From positions 3,720,001-3,784,000 of the forward strand of contig NZ_LT629786.1 in the NCBI RefSeq assembly GCF_900105675.1: DNA of 64,000 nt. Reading direction: 5' to 3'. The stretch comes from Pseudomonas synxantha. Its GTDB lineage: Bacteria > Pseudomonadota > Gammaproteobacteria > Pseudomonadales > Pseudomonadaceae. A program made the translations under genes and the position numbers. This document shows, piece after piece, positions 55,736 to 64,000 of the stretch. Each line of letters starts with the position of its first letter. Position 1 is the first letter of the stretch. The notes under the pieces are model-generated. The model did no database searches. It was not told the origin of the DNA and worked only from the letters and a program-made list of their open reading frames with translations.

Positions 55736-56746
55736 TTACTCAATCAGCTGAGCGTCCCGCAACGCTGTGAGAGCCGTCAACCAGCGCGGATCCTGTTTGT
55801 AATCAGTTGACGCAACCGCCTGCCCACGCATACGCGCAATCCGTGCCGACGGCGTGACCTTCATCCGCTGCGCGGCGGTGAGTGCCAGCTCGGCAGCCGC
55901 GCGGTCATTGCATACCAGCCCCATATCACAACCCGCCGTCAGCGCCGCCTCGATCCGACTGGCCGCATCGCCGACCACATGGGCGCCCGCCATGGACAGG
56001 TCATCACTGAAAATAACCCCGTCGAACTGCAACTCGCCGCGCAGGATGTCCTGCAACCAGCGGCGCGAGAAGCCGGCGGGCTGGCTGTCCACCTGCGGGT
56101 AGATCACGTGCGCGGGCATCACTGCGGCCAATTTCTTGCTCAAGCGTGCGAAGGGCACCAGGTCATTGGCGCGAATTTGTTCCAGGCTGCGCTCGTCATT
56201 GGGAATGGCGACGTGAGAATCGGCCTCGGCCCAACCGTGCCCGGGGAAGTGCTTGCCCGTGGCGGCCATACCGGCGCCGTTCATGCCACGGATAAAGGCG
56301 CCAGCGAGGACGGCGGCACGCTCGGGGTCGCCTTCGAAGGAGCGAGTGCTGACCACGGCGCTGCGTTGGTAGTCGAGGTCCAGTACCGGGGCGAAACTCA
56401 AGTCGAGACCCACAGCCAGTACTTCGGTGGCCATGATCCAGCCGCACTGTTCTGCCAGGTATTCAGCGTTGGGGTTATCGGCCAGCGCACGCATGGCCGG
56501 CAAGCGCACGAAGCCTTGGCGCAGGCGCTGTACGCGGCCACCTTCCTGGTCGACCGCCAGCAGCAGGTCCGGGCGCACTGCACGAATCGCCGCGCTCAAC
56601 TCGCGAACCTGGCGTGGGTGCTCGATATTGCGCGCAAAAATGATCAGGCCGCCCACCTCCGGTTGGCGCAACAGATGGCGATCCTCGGCCGTCAGCCAGG
56701 TGCCGGCCACGTCGACCATCAAAGAACCTTGCAGGGCAGCAGTCAT
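55736..56746 (-). CDS. nagZ: Beta-N-acetylhexosaminidase NagZ
   Basis: Cytosolic glycoside hydrolase family 3 enzyme that removes N-acetylglucosamine from recycled anhydromuropeptides; it influences AmpC induction in Pseudomonas. The 336 residues contain V-D-Q-E-G-G-R-V-Q-R, the catalytic loop K-H-F-P-G-H-G with D-S-H following, and the nucleophile Asp in I-F-S-D-D-L-S-M. AAGGAAGG lies upstream of the ATG. It is followed upstream by psrA in the same direction. Confidence 0.95.
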   Translation of the reverse strand: MTAALQGSLMVDVAGTWLTAEDRHLLRQPEVGGLIIFARNIEHPRQVRELSAAIRAVRPDLLLAVDQEGGRVQRLRQGFVRLPAMRALADNPNAEYLAEQCGWIMATEVLAVGLDLSFAPVLDLDYQRSAVVSTRSFEGDPERAAVLAGAFIRGMNGAGMAATGKHFPGHGWAEADSHVAIPNDERSLEQIRANDLVPFARLSKKLAAVMPAHVIYPQVDSQPAGFSRRWLQDILRGELQFDGVIFSDDLSMAGAHVVGDAASRIEAALTAGCDMGLVCNDRAAAELALTAAQRMKVTPSARIARMRGQAVASTDYKQDPRWLTALTALRDAQLIE

Positions 56747-56882
56747 AAACCTTCCTTAAATAACGCACACAACCCGTCGCCCTTACCAGACACGGCAAGC
56801 ACGACGGGTTGCGAATAGATAGCTGAAATCGGCATGGCGGCTAGCTTAGCGGATGCAAGCGGCCACGCACACCCGGGGGCAG

Positions 56883-57590
56883 TCAAACCTTGGCGGCGGT
56901 CGGTGCGCTCTTGCTGCGTGGGCGCAACTGGGCAGCGGCCATGGCCGGGTCGGTGACGCCGGTTTCGGCGCGCATGCCGGCAGCGAGGAATGGCACCATC
57001 AGCCGCATTACCTGCTCGATGGAGGTGTTCACCCCGAAATCGGTCTCGGCAATTGCTCGCAATGCCTTGATACCGGACATGCTGAAAGCCGCGGCGCCGA
57101 GCATGAAATGCACGCGCCAGAACAGTTCGATAGGCGGAATACGCGGGGCGGCTTCGTTGACCAGCAACATATAGCGGCGGAACACCTTGCCGTACATGTC
57201 TTCCAGGTAACGCCGCAGGTGGCCCTGGCTCTGGCTGAACGCCAGGCCCAACAAACGCATGAAGATTGACAGGTCGTTGCCGCTGCGTGGCTGCACGACC
57301 AACGCTTGCTCAACGAGGATTTCCAGCAGGTCTTCCAGGCTCGGCTTGTGATCGGTCTTGGCCTGACGACGCTCCAGCTCACGGTCAAGACTGGCGCAGA
57401 ATGGCCCCAGAAAGCGCGAAAACACTGCCTGGATCAGGGCCTTTTTTGAGCCGAAATGGTAGTTCACCGCGGCAAGGTTGACCCCAGCCTTGCTAGTGAT
57501 CAGCCGCAGTGAGGTTTCAGCAAATCCTTTTTCCGCGAACAACTGCTCGGCAGCATCGAGAATGCGTTCAACGGTTTCCGACTGGGCCAT
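56883..57590 (-). CDS. psrA: TetR-family regulator PsrA
   Basis: A 235-residue TetR regulator. PsrA represses itself and beta-oxidation genes until long-chain fatty acids bind, and activates rpoS in Pseudomonas. The ATG at 57590 gives M-A-Q-S-E-T-V-E-R-I-L-D-A-A, matching known PsrA. A longer in-frame extension to 57809 would run through its own operators and the spacer with lexA. The HTH reads T-S-L-R-L-I-T-S-K-A-G-V-N. Two palindromic PsrA boxes lie just upstream. It is divergent from lexA, the conserved Pseudomonas order. Confidence 0.93.
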   Translation of the reverse strand: MAQSETVERILDAAEQLFAEKGFAETSLRLITSKAGVNLAAVNYHFGSKKALIQAVFSRFLGPFCASLDRELERRQAKTDHKPSLEDLLEILVEQALVVQPRSGNDLSIFMRLLGLAFSQSQGHLRRYLEDMYGKVFRRYMLLVNEAAPRIPPIELFWRVHFMLGAAAFSMSGIKALRAIAETDFGVNTSIEQVMRLMVPFLAAGMRAETGVTDPAMAAAQLRPRSKSAPTAAKV

Positions 57591-57605
57591 GGCTACTCCG
57601 CCTGA

Positions 57606-57632
57606 CAAACACTTGTTTGAAACATACGTTTC
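57606..57632. promoter_or_regulatory. Two overlapping PsrA boxes
   Basis: CAAACACTTGTTTG (57606-57619) and GAAACATACGTTTC (57619-57632) both fit the PsrA consensus (G/C)AAAC-N4-GTTT(G/C), sharing one base. They begin 16 bp before the psrA start, fitting autorepression. Confidence 0.85.
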
Positions 57633-57808
57633 AGAGTATGTCTTGTCAAGCCTGCGGGTTCGTTTTCCGGCCGGATAGTCATCACGCGCATGGCTATTTA
57701 ACCACATCCCTCTCGCTCTGTAGGGAGCACTATTTCTGGGCCGTAGGAAGGATGACGCACGACCGTCCAGCGGAGCCGATGAAAAGGATGATTGCCAAGC
57801 GCAGTCCA

Positions 57809-57843
57809 CTGTATATAATCCCAGTCACTGTATAAAAAGACAG
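57809..57843. promoter_or_regulatory. Two LexA boxes upstream of lexA
   Basis: CTGTATAAAAAGACAG (57828-57843) is a full CTGT-N8-ACAG SOS box; CTGTATATAATCCCAG (57809-57824) is a near match, with CCAG for ACAG. They are spaced 3 bp apart, ending 10 bp before lexA. Confidence 0.9.
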
Positions 57844-57853
57844 AGCGATCAAC

Positions 57854-58462
57854 ATGCTAAAACTGACGCCACGCCAAGCTGAGATTCTGGCTTTTATCAA
57901 GCGTTGCCTTGATGACAATGGTTACCCGCCGACCCGTGCGGAGATTGCCCTGGAATTGGGATTCAAGTCCCCGAACGCCGCAGAGGAGCACCTCAAGGCT
58001 CTCGCCCGCAAAGGCGCGATCGAGATGACCCCGGGTGCCTCGCGGGGTATTCGAATCCCTGGCTTCGAAGCCAAGGCCGACGAATCGACATTGCCGATCA
58101 TCGGTCGCGTCGCCGCCGGTGCGCCGATCCTGGCGCAGCAGCACGTCGAGGAATCCTGCAATATCAACCCGACCTTCTTCCATCCTCGCGCCGACTACCT
58201 GTTGCGCGTGCACGGCATGAGCATGAAGGACGTGGGCATTTTCGATGGCGACCTGCTGGCCGTCCACACCACCCGCGAAGCCCGCAATGGCCAGATCGTC
58301 GTGGCCCGTATCGGCGATGAAGTCACCGTCAAGCGCTTCAAGCGTGAAGGCAGCAAGGTCTGGCTGCTGGCCGAGAACCCTGAGTTTGCCCCGATCGAAG
58401 TCAACCTGAAAGACCAGGACCTGGTGATCGAAGGCTTGAGTGTCGGCGTCATTCGCCGCTAA
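57854..58462 (+). CDS. lexA: SOS repressor LexA
   Basis: Repressor of the SOS regulon; RecA filaments trigger self-cleavage. The 202-residue protein has an N-terminal winged helix ([17 protein letters not shown]), the cleavage site Ala88-Gly89 in V-A-A-G-A-P, and the catalytic Ser123 (H-G-M-S-M-K) and Lys160 (V-T-V-K-R-F). All autoproteolysis residues are present. sulA follows by 10 bp in the same operon, and twin SOS boxes lie upstream. Some Pseudomonas have a second LexA; this is the lexA-sulA type. Confidence 0.97.
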   Translation: MLKLTPRQAEILAFIKRCLDDNGYPPTRAEIALELGFKSPNAAEEHLKALARKGAIEMTPGASRGIRIPGFEAKADESTLPIIGRVAAGAPILAQQHVEESCNINPTFFHPRADYLLRVHGMSMKDVGIFDGDLLAVHTTREARNGQIVVARIGDEVTVKRFKREGSKVWLLAENPEFAPIEVNLKDQDLVIEGLSVGVIRR

Positions 58463-58472
58463 AGGAGGCATC

Positions 58473-58946
58473 ATGCAGCTCGTGCACACCCCACAACACA
58501 CCCAACTGTCGCTCTTCGAGGCCTTCATGGCCCAACCCCTTGCGCCCATCCTCAACGAAACGGTCGAGGCCCCCTGGGGCGGCGAACCTGAGGCGTTCAG
58601 TGAATTGTCGTTGCGCGGTGCGGCTGGGAGCTGCCTGAACCTGCTGGCTCCCATCTTGCGCGAATTGAGCGAAGACAAGGACGCACGCTGGCTGACGCTG
58701 ATCGCCCCGCCCGCCAGCCTGACACAGGCTTGGCTGCGGGAGGCCGGCCTCAACCGCGAGCGCATCCTGTTGCTGCAACCACGCGGAACGCAGAGCGCCC
58801 AACAGCTGACCTGCGAAGCCTTGCGCCTGGGTCGTAGTCATACGGTAGTGAGTTGGCTGAATCCGCTGAATGCCAGCGCCAAGCAACAGTTGATCAGTGC
58901 CGCACGCACGGGTGATGCACAGAGCTTGAATATTCGCTTGGGATAG
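58473..58946 (+). CDS. sulA: SOS cell-division inhibitor SulA
   Basis: Blocks FtsZ assembly during the SOS response. The ATG at 58473 has an ideal AAAGGAGG site 5-6 bp upstream; the frame opens earlier inside lexA but without a start site. The 157 residues include L-L-A-P-I-L-R-E-L, L-T-L-I-A-P-P-A-S-L and I-L-L-L-Q-P-R-G-T, typical of Pseudomonas SulA. Operon with lexA, so SOS-regulated. Confidence 0.92.
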   Translation: MQLVHTPQHTQLSLFEAFMAQPLAPILNETVEAPWGGEPEAFSELSLRGAAGSCLNLLAPILRELSEDKDARWLTLIAPPASLTQAWLREAGLNRERILLLQPRGTQSAQQLTCEALRLGRSHTVVSWLNPLNASAKQQLISAARTGDAQSLNIRLG

Positions 58947-58984
58947 AGGGGGCTTGTGGTGGCGAGCGAGCTTGTTATCGGGGC

Positions 58985-59218
58985 TCAGTGAAGAACCCGC
59001 GGGCCATCGTCTTTCTCAGGCTCGCCTTCCGCCAGACGACCTGCCATCTGCACGCCCACGCTCAACATGGCCTTGGCCACTTCCACATGCTGACCTTGCA
59101 GGAACACTTTGGCATCTTCGGAGAAATCCAGAATGACTAGAGAACCTTCGTCCTCAGCTCGGCGCAGTTCGATTCGGCCATCAGGCAGTTCAACAATTTC
59201 CAGAAAGGACGTTGGCAT
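58985..59218 (-). CDS. Conserved hypothetical protein (PA3009-like)
   Basis: A 77-residue protein found in this position in Pseudomonas between sulA and topA. ATG 59218 (M-P-T-S-F-L-E-I-V-E-L-P-D-G) is chosen; GGAG precedes it by about 12 bp. It has a strand-rich N-terminus (G-R-I-E-L-R-R) and a helical middle with no membrane segment. Function unknown. Convergent with sulA. Confidence 0.72.
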   Translation of the reverse strand: MPTSFLEIVELPDGRIELRRAEDEGSLVILDFSEDAKVFLQGQHVEVAKAMLSVGVQMAGRLAEGEPEKDDGPRVLH

Positions 59219-59333
59219 AAAAGTCTGTTCTCCACGAAAGGCCGGGATTATATCAGTCATCCACCCAGCCTCGCAGGGTAACTGGGCAGGTTTCTTTACC
59301 GCGTGATGAATGGTGCCGGGCAAGTGCCCACTT

Positions 59334-59855
59334 TCAGCACTCGTTCAAACCCTCACGAAACCGCAGCGCCATCTTTTTCAGCTCCTGGCGCCAGCTTTCC
59401 AACTCTTCGCGGCTCAGGGGCTTGGGCTCATCCTGTTCCAACGCCACGGCGACGATCAGCGGCTGGGTGACATCGCCTTTGGGCACATGAGGAATACGCG
59501 GCGGCTGAAAAATATCTGCATGCGCCTTGAGCAACCGCGCCACCCAACTGTCAGGGCTCTGGGTCATTTCCACCAGCTCTGCCAACTCAGGGATCGCCAT
59601 GGATTCCAGCACTTCGTGATTCATGATCATTTCCGCTCTGGGCGAGCCGGCCTGGGGCAAGCGATAGAACCCTGCGATTTCATGACACAAACCCAGCAAA
59701 GCGCCATACAGATGGAACAAGGCCGCCTCGCGCCCCGCCTGGACCAGCGCGATGGCGTTCATCTCCTTCCCTTCCTCGGCCCGACCAAGGGCCTCCAGGG
59801 ACAAACCCGCGAAGTAAATTTTCTGATTGGTACGGGTATAGAGTTCGTTGGCCAT
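59334..59855 (-). CDS. DUF6586 family protein (PA3010-like)
   Basis: A 173-residue, mostly helical protein starting M-A-N-E-L-Y-T-R-T-N-Q-K-I-Y-F-A at 59855. The longer frame to 59981 would run into a REPIN and is rejected. It lacks signal peptide and membrane segments. The position before topA is conserved in Pseudomonas. Function unknown; the family name is from memory. Confidence 0.75.
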   Translation of the reverse strand: MANELYTRTNQKIYFAGLSLEALGRAEEGKEMNAIALVQAGREAALFHLYGALLGLCHEIAGFYRLPQAGSPRAEMIMNHEVLESMAIPELAELVEMTQSPDSWVARLLKAHADIFQPPRIPHVPKGDVTQPLIVAVALEQDEPKPLSREELESWRQELKKMALRFREGLNEC

Positions 59856-59933
59856 GACGGCAATCTCCACAACGAATAGGCGTGATGCTGGCTGAACAGT
59901 GTCACGGAACGGCCGGGCGTACTGCAAGTGCAA

Positions 59934-60024
59934 ATGTGGGAGGGGGCTTGCCCCCGATAGCGGTGCATCAGTCATACACATGGCGACTCATACACTGTCA
60001 TCGGGGGCAAGCCCCCTCCCACAT
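59934..60024. repeat. REPIN between topA and DUF6586 gene
   Basis: Two inverted REP copies (GGCTTGCCCCCGAT variant) with ATGTGGG ends; both flanking genes are on the minus strand. Confidence 0.9.
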
Positions 60025-60049
60025 TTGGAACTTCAGCACATGCGATGGA

Positions 60050-62671
60050 TCAAGCGCCCTGGCGCTTGTCCTCGACCTTCCACTTGCCGCCGTCGTAGAA
60101 CGCTTTCCAGCCGGTAGGCTTGCCGTCCACTTCGGTCTGCACGTACTGCTCCTTGGTCTTGCGGCTGTAGCGGATCACGGCTGGACGACCATCCGGGTCC
60201 TTCTTCGGCGCTTCACACAGGAAGTGGTACTTGGGATCGATCTCGTCCTTGTGCGGTACGATTTCCATCACCAGCGGTGCACGGGTCTCGCGGTTTTTCG
60301 GGAACTGGCTGGCCGCCAGGAACAGGCCCGAAGCACCGTCACGCAGGATGTAGGTGTCGTTGACCTTCTCGCACTTGAGCTCGGGCATCTTCACCGGGTC
60401 CATCTTCGGCGGTGCCGCGTCACCGCTTTTCAGCAGTTTGCGGGTGTTTTTGCACGTGGGGTTGGTGCAGCCGAAGAACTTGCCGAAACGGCCGGTCTTG
60501 AGCTGCATCTCGCTGCCGCATTTGTCGCATTCCAGGCTCGGGCCTTCGTAGCCCTTGATGCGGTAAGTGCCCTCTTCAATCTCGTAGCCATTGCAGTCCG
60601 GGTTGTTACCGCAGATGTGCAGCTTGTGCTTTTCGTCCAGCAGGTAGGCGTCCATCGCCGTGCTGCAGATCGGGCAGCGGTGCTTGCCACGCAATACCAG
60701 CGACTCGGATTCGCCCTCGTCATCGGCCGCGATCTCATCACCCGGAACCAGGTTGACGGTCGCCTTGCAGCGCTCTTTCGGCGGCAGGCTGTAACCCGAG
60801 CAACCGAGGAACACGCCGGTTGACGCAGTACGAATCTGCATCGGACGGCCACAGGTCAGGCACGGGATGTCGGTCATCACCGGCTGGTTGGCACGCATGC
60901 CGCTCTCAGGGCTTTCAGCCACTTCAAGTTTTTTCTTGAAGTCGCCGTAGAACTCGTCGAGCACGTTTTTCCAGTCGCGCTCGCCCTGGGCTACGTCATC
61001 GAGATTCTCTTCCATACCGGCGGTGAAGCCGTAGTCCATCAGGTTGGAGAAGCTCTCGGACAGGCGCTCGGTAACGATGTCGCCCATCTTTTCCGAATAG
61101 AAACGACGGTTGTGCAGCGCGACGTAGCCGCGGTCCTGAATGGTGGAGATGATCGCCGCATAGGTCGACGGGCGACCGATACCGCGCTTTTCCATCTCCT
61201 TCACCAGGCTGGCTTCCGAATAGCGCGCCGGCGGCTTGGTGAAGTGCTGGGACGGGTCGAGCTTGATCAGCTTCAACGTATCGCCCTGGGCCATGTCCGG
61301 CAGCACATCGTCATCGCCTGGCTTGGCGATTTGCGGCATGACGCGGGTGTAGCCGTCGAACTTGAGGATGCGGCCCTTGGCACGCAGCTCGAAGTCGCCA
61401 GCGCCCACACTGACGGTGGTAGACAGGTATTGCGCCGGCAGCATCTGGCAGGCCAGGAACTGGCGCCAGATCAGCTCGTAGAGGCGCTCAGCGTCGCGCT
61501 CCATGCCGCTCAGCTTGGAGGGCTCGGTGTTGGCATCGGAAGGACGAATCGCTTCGTGAGCCTCCTGGGCGCCCTCTTTGCTGCTGTAGACGTTGGGCTT
61601 CTCCGGCAGGTACTTCTTGCCGAATTCGCTTTCAATATAGGTCCGCGCCATCGCCACCGCGTCTTGCGACAGGTTGGTGGAGTCGGTACGCATATAAGTG
61701 ATGTAGCCGGCTTCGTACAGACGCTGGGCCATCATCATGGTTTTCTTCACCCCGAAACCCAGGCGGTTGCTCGCGGCCTGTTGCAGGGTGGAGGTGATGA
61801 ACGGCGCCGACGGCTTGCTGCTGGTCGGTTTGTCTTCACGCTTGACGATGCTGTAGCTGGAAGCCTTGAGCTTTTCCAGCGCGGCCATGGCCTGGGCTTC
61901 GTTCAGCGGCTTGAAGGCCTCGCCTTTCTCACGGGCCACTTCGAAGCGCACGTTGGCGCCCTTGGCGGTGCCGAGATCGGCGTGGACTTCCCAGTATTCT
62001 TCGGGGTTGAACGCACGGATCTCACGCTCACGCTCCACCACCAGCTTCACCGCGACCGATTGCACACGGCCGGCGGACAGGCCACGGGCGATCTTCGCCC
62101 ATAGCAGTGGCGAGACCATATAGCCCACCACGCGATCGAGGAAACGACGGGCCTGCTGGGCGTTGACGCGATCAATATCCAGCTCCCCCGGCTTGGAGAA
62201 GGCTTCCTGGATGGCTTTTTTGGTGATTTCGTTGAACACCACACGCTTATAGCGGCTGTCATCACCGCCGATGGCTTCGCGCAGGTGCCAGGCAATGGCT
62301 TCCCCTTCGCGGTCCAAGTCCGTCGCGAGATAGATGGTGTCAGCATCCTTGGCGAGCCGGCGCAGCTCTTCGATGACCTTTTCCTTGCCCGGAAGGATTT
62401 CGTACTTGGCCTTCCAGCCATGGTCCGGGTCCACCCCCATGCGCGAGACCAGCTGCTTGCGCGCTTTCTCTTTAGGGCTGAGCACCGGACCTTCGCCCGC
62501 AGCCGCCTTGCCGCGCTTGGCGGCAGGCTCCTTGCTGGCGCTAGCCGAACCGCTGGTGGGCAGGTCTCGGATATGGCCGATACTCGACTTCACCACGTAC
62601 TCGTTGCCCAAGTACTTGTTGATGGTCTTGGCCTTAGCCGGGGATTCCACAATGACCAGCGATTTGCCCAT
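60050..62671 (-). CDS. topA: DNA topoisomerase I
   Basis: Type IA topoisomerase that relaxes negative supercoils. ATG 62671 begins [16 protein letters not shown], the TOPRIM start; an upstream frame to 62749 is not used. Length 873. The TOPRIM acidic D-x-D-x-E is seen in D-L-D-R-E-G-E-A-I. The active-site Tyr lies in [11 protein letters not shown] at about 324. Three C-terminal Cys4 zinc modules follow (C-L-T-C-G-R-P; C-P-I-C-S; C-D-K-C-G). Order sulA-PA3009-PA3010-topA is conserved in Pseudomonas. Confidence 0.96.
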   Translation of the reverse strand: MGKSLVIVESPAKAKTINKYLGNEYVVKSSIGHIRDLPTSGSASASKEPAAKRGKAAAGEGPVLSPKEKARKQLVSRMGVDPDHGWKAKYEILPGKEKVIEELRRLAKDADTIYLATDLDREGEAIAWHLREAIGGDDSRYKRVVFNEITKKAIQEAFSKPGELDIDRVNAQQARRFLDRVVGYMVSPLLWAKIARGLSAGRVQSVAVKLVVEREREIRAFNPEEYWEVHADLGTAKGANVRFEVAREKGEAFKPLNEAQAMAALEKLKASSYSIVKREDKPTSSKPSAPFITSTLQQAASNRLGFGVKKTMMMAQRLYEAGYITYMRTDSTNLSQDAVAMARTYIESEFGKKYLPEKPNVYSSKEGAQEAHEAIRPSDANTEPSKLSGMERDAERLYELIWRQFLACQMLPAQYLSTTVSVGAGDFELRAKGRILKFDGYTRVMPQIAKPGDDDVLPDMAQGDTLKLIKLDPSQHFTKPPARYSEASLVKEMEKRGIGRPSTYAAIISTIQDRGYVALHNRRFYSEKMGDIVTERLSESFSNLMDYGFTAGMEENLDDVAQGERDWKNVLDEFYGDFKKKLEVAESPESGMRANQPVMTDIPCLTCGRPMQIRTASTGVFLGCSGYSLPPKERCKATVNLVPGDEIAADDEGESESLVLRGKHRCPICSTAMDAYLLDEKHKLHICGNNPDCNGYEIEEGTYRIKGYEGPSLECDKCGSEMQLKTGRFGKFFGCTNPTCKNTRKLLKSGDAAPPKMDPVKMPELKCEKVNDTYILRDGASGLFLAASQFPKNRETRAPLVMEIVPHKDEIDPKYHFLCEAPKKDPDGRPAVIRYSRKTKEQYVQTEVDGKPTGWKAFYDGGKWKVEDKRQGA

Positions 62672-62785
62672 GGATCGGAAAGTTCCTGAATTCGAGAAGT
62701 GAAAGGCAGTTGGCGCCTGACGCGGCAACGCTATATATAGTGGCAACAAGGTGAGGTCAAGCGCAGCATTCTGCGCGACCTGCCG

Positions 62786-63022
62786 TTATTGCCCTTTAAA
62801 AAGACTGGGTTCGGCCTGGACCAAAGCAAAGCGCGGGACCTGCTCGCCGTCAACTTCGACGGTCTCCAGAAACATGCTCAAGGGGCGTACCCAAAAGCCG
62901 TATTCGCCATACAGTGCTTGGTAGAACACCACTTCTTCCTCGGTTTCAGAGTGGCGTGCCACGCTGAAAACGCGGTACTGCGGCCCCTTATAATGCTGGT
63001 AGAGCCCTGGTTCGACTTTCAT
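62786..63022 (-). CDS. DUF1653 domain protein
   Basis: A 78-residue protein with the DUF1653 signature: G-L-Y-Q-H-Y-K-G-P-Q-Y-R-V near the start, Y-Q-A-L-Y-G-E-Y-G-F-W-V-R-P-L in the middle, and V-P-R-F after that. It is compact and beta-rich. Function unknown. It sits between fadA and topA on the same strand, as in other Pseudomonas (PA3012 position). Confidence 0.82.
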   Translation of the reverse strand: MKVEPGLYQHYKGPQYRVFSVARHSETEEEVVFYQALYGEYGFWVRPLSMFLETVEVDGEQVPRFALVQAEPSLFKGQ

Positions 63023-63069
63023 GCTCTGGCCCCTTACAAAATTTGTTGAAAAAAAATATTAAAAAGTTT

Positions 63070-63101
63070 CAAAAAACAAAAACCGGGGCACTGGGCCCCG
63101 G
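63070..63101 (-). terminator. Intrinsic terminator of fadA
   Basis: On the minus strand CCGGGGC-CCAGT-GCCCCGG is followed by TTTTTGTTTTTTG. It lies 18 bp after the fadA stop and before the DUF1653 gene. Confidence 0.88.
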
Positions 63102-63119
63102 CTTCCGTCAACGAAACGC

Positions 63120-64000
<881 letters not shown>

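Noticed and set aside
58950..58984. Possible REP after sulA
   Set aside because: Only loose similarity (GCGAGCGAGCTTGTTATCGGG) and no symmetry; too degenerate to list.

Overview
The window comes from a Pseudomonas of the fluorescens group. The evidence is the gene order (psrA-lexA-sulA-topA-fadA; tal with an rssBC-like pair; lolCDE; copRS; mfd), the GC-rich codon use, Pseudomonas-specific small proteins (DUF6124, DUF6586), and many copies of the intergenic GTGGGAGGGGGCTTGCTCCCGAT repeat (REP/REPIN) typical of these species. All of this is read from sequence and family knowledge; no search was run.

Layout. Bases 1-1.6 kb hold the end of a LuxR-type regulator, a candidate lux box and a proline-iminopeptidase-type hydrolase, the arrangement seen for plant-responsive LuxR solos. 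Bases 1.6-6.5 kb form a nucleobase/nucleoside transport group: an NCS2 permease, a Tsx-like outer-membrane channel, and the divergent efflux pump and regulator PunC/PunR. Bases 6.5-20 kb are mixed chromosomal genes: an aminotransferase and LysR regulator, a HAD hydrolase, fabV, an LpxO-like hydroxylase, ppnN, an AbrB/PIN toxin-antitoxin pair, EamA and LysR genes, mqo and an MFS transporter.

Bases ~20-26.7 kb are accessory DNA. A duplicated lipoprotein fragment and a DUF6124 gene lead into a clearly AT-richer island. The island holds a two-gene operon (YejK/NdpA-like nucleoid protein plus a membrane protein), a RelB/ParD-like antitoxin with a frameshifted RelE/ParE toxin, and a coupled phosphoribosyltransferase-SLOG pair. 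It ends just upstream of dusA. The two operons are the best candidates for undescribed, possibly anti-phage, systems.

Bases 26.7-64 kb are core: dusA, tal, rssBC-like stress signalling, PilZ, mlaA, queF, a copper cupredoxin with copRS, the Lol lipoprotein exporter, a GDPD, sthA, gap, mfd, csiV, two convergent SNF2 paralogues, nagZ, psrA, lexA-sulA, topA and the 3' part of fadA. Regulatory DNA is readable in several places: twin LexA boxes before lexA, twin PsrA boxes before psrA, a Cus/Cop-type box between the cupredoxin and copR, and an intrinsic terminator inside the lol cluster. REP elements lie mostly between convergent genes. No rRNA, tRNA, CRISPR array, complete insertion sequence or integrase was seen.
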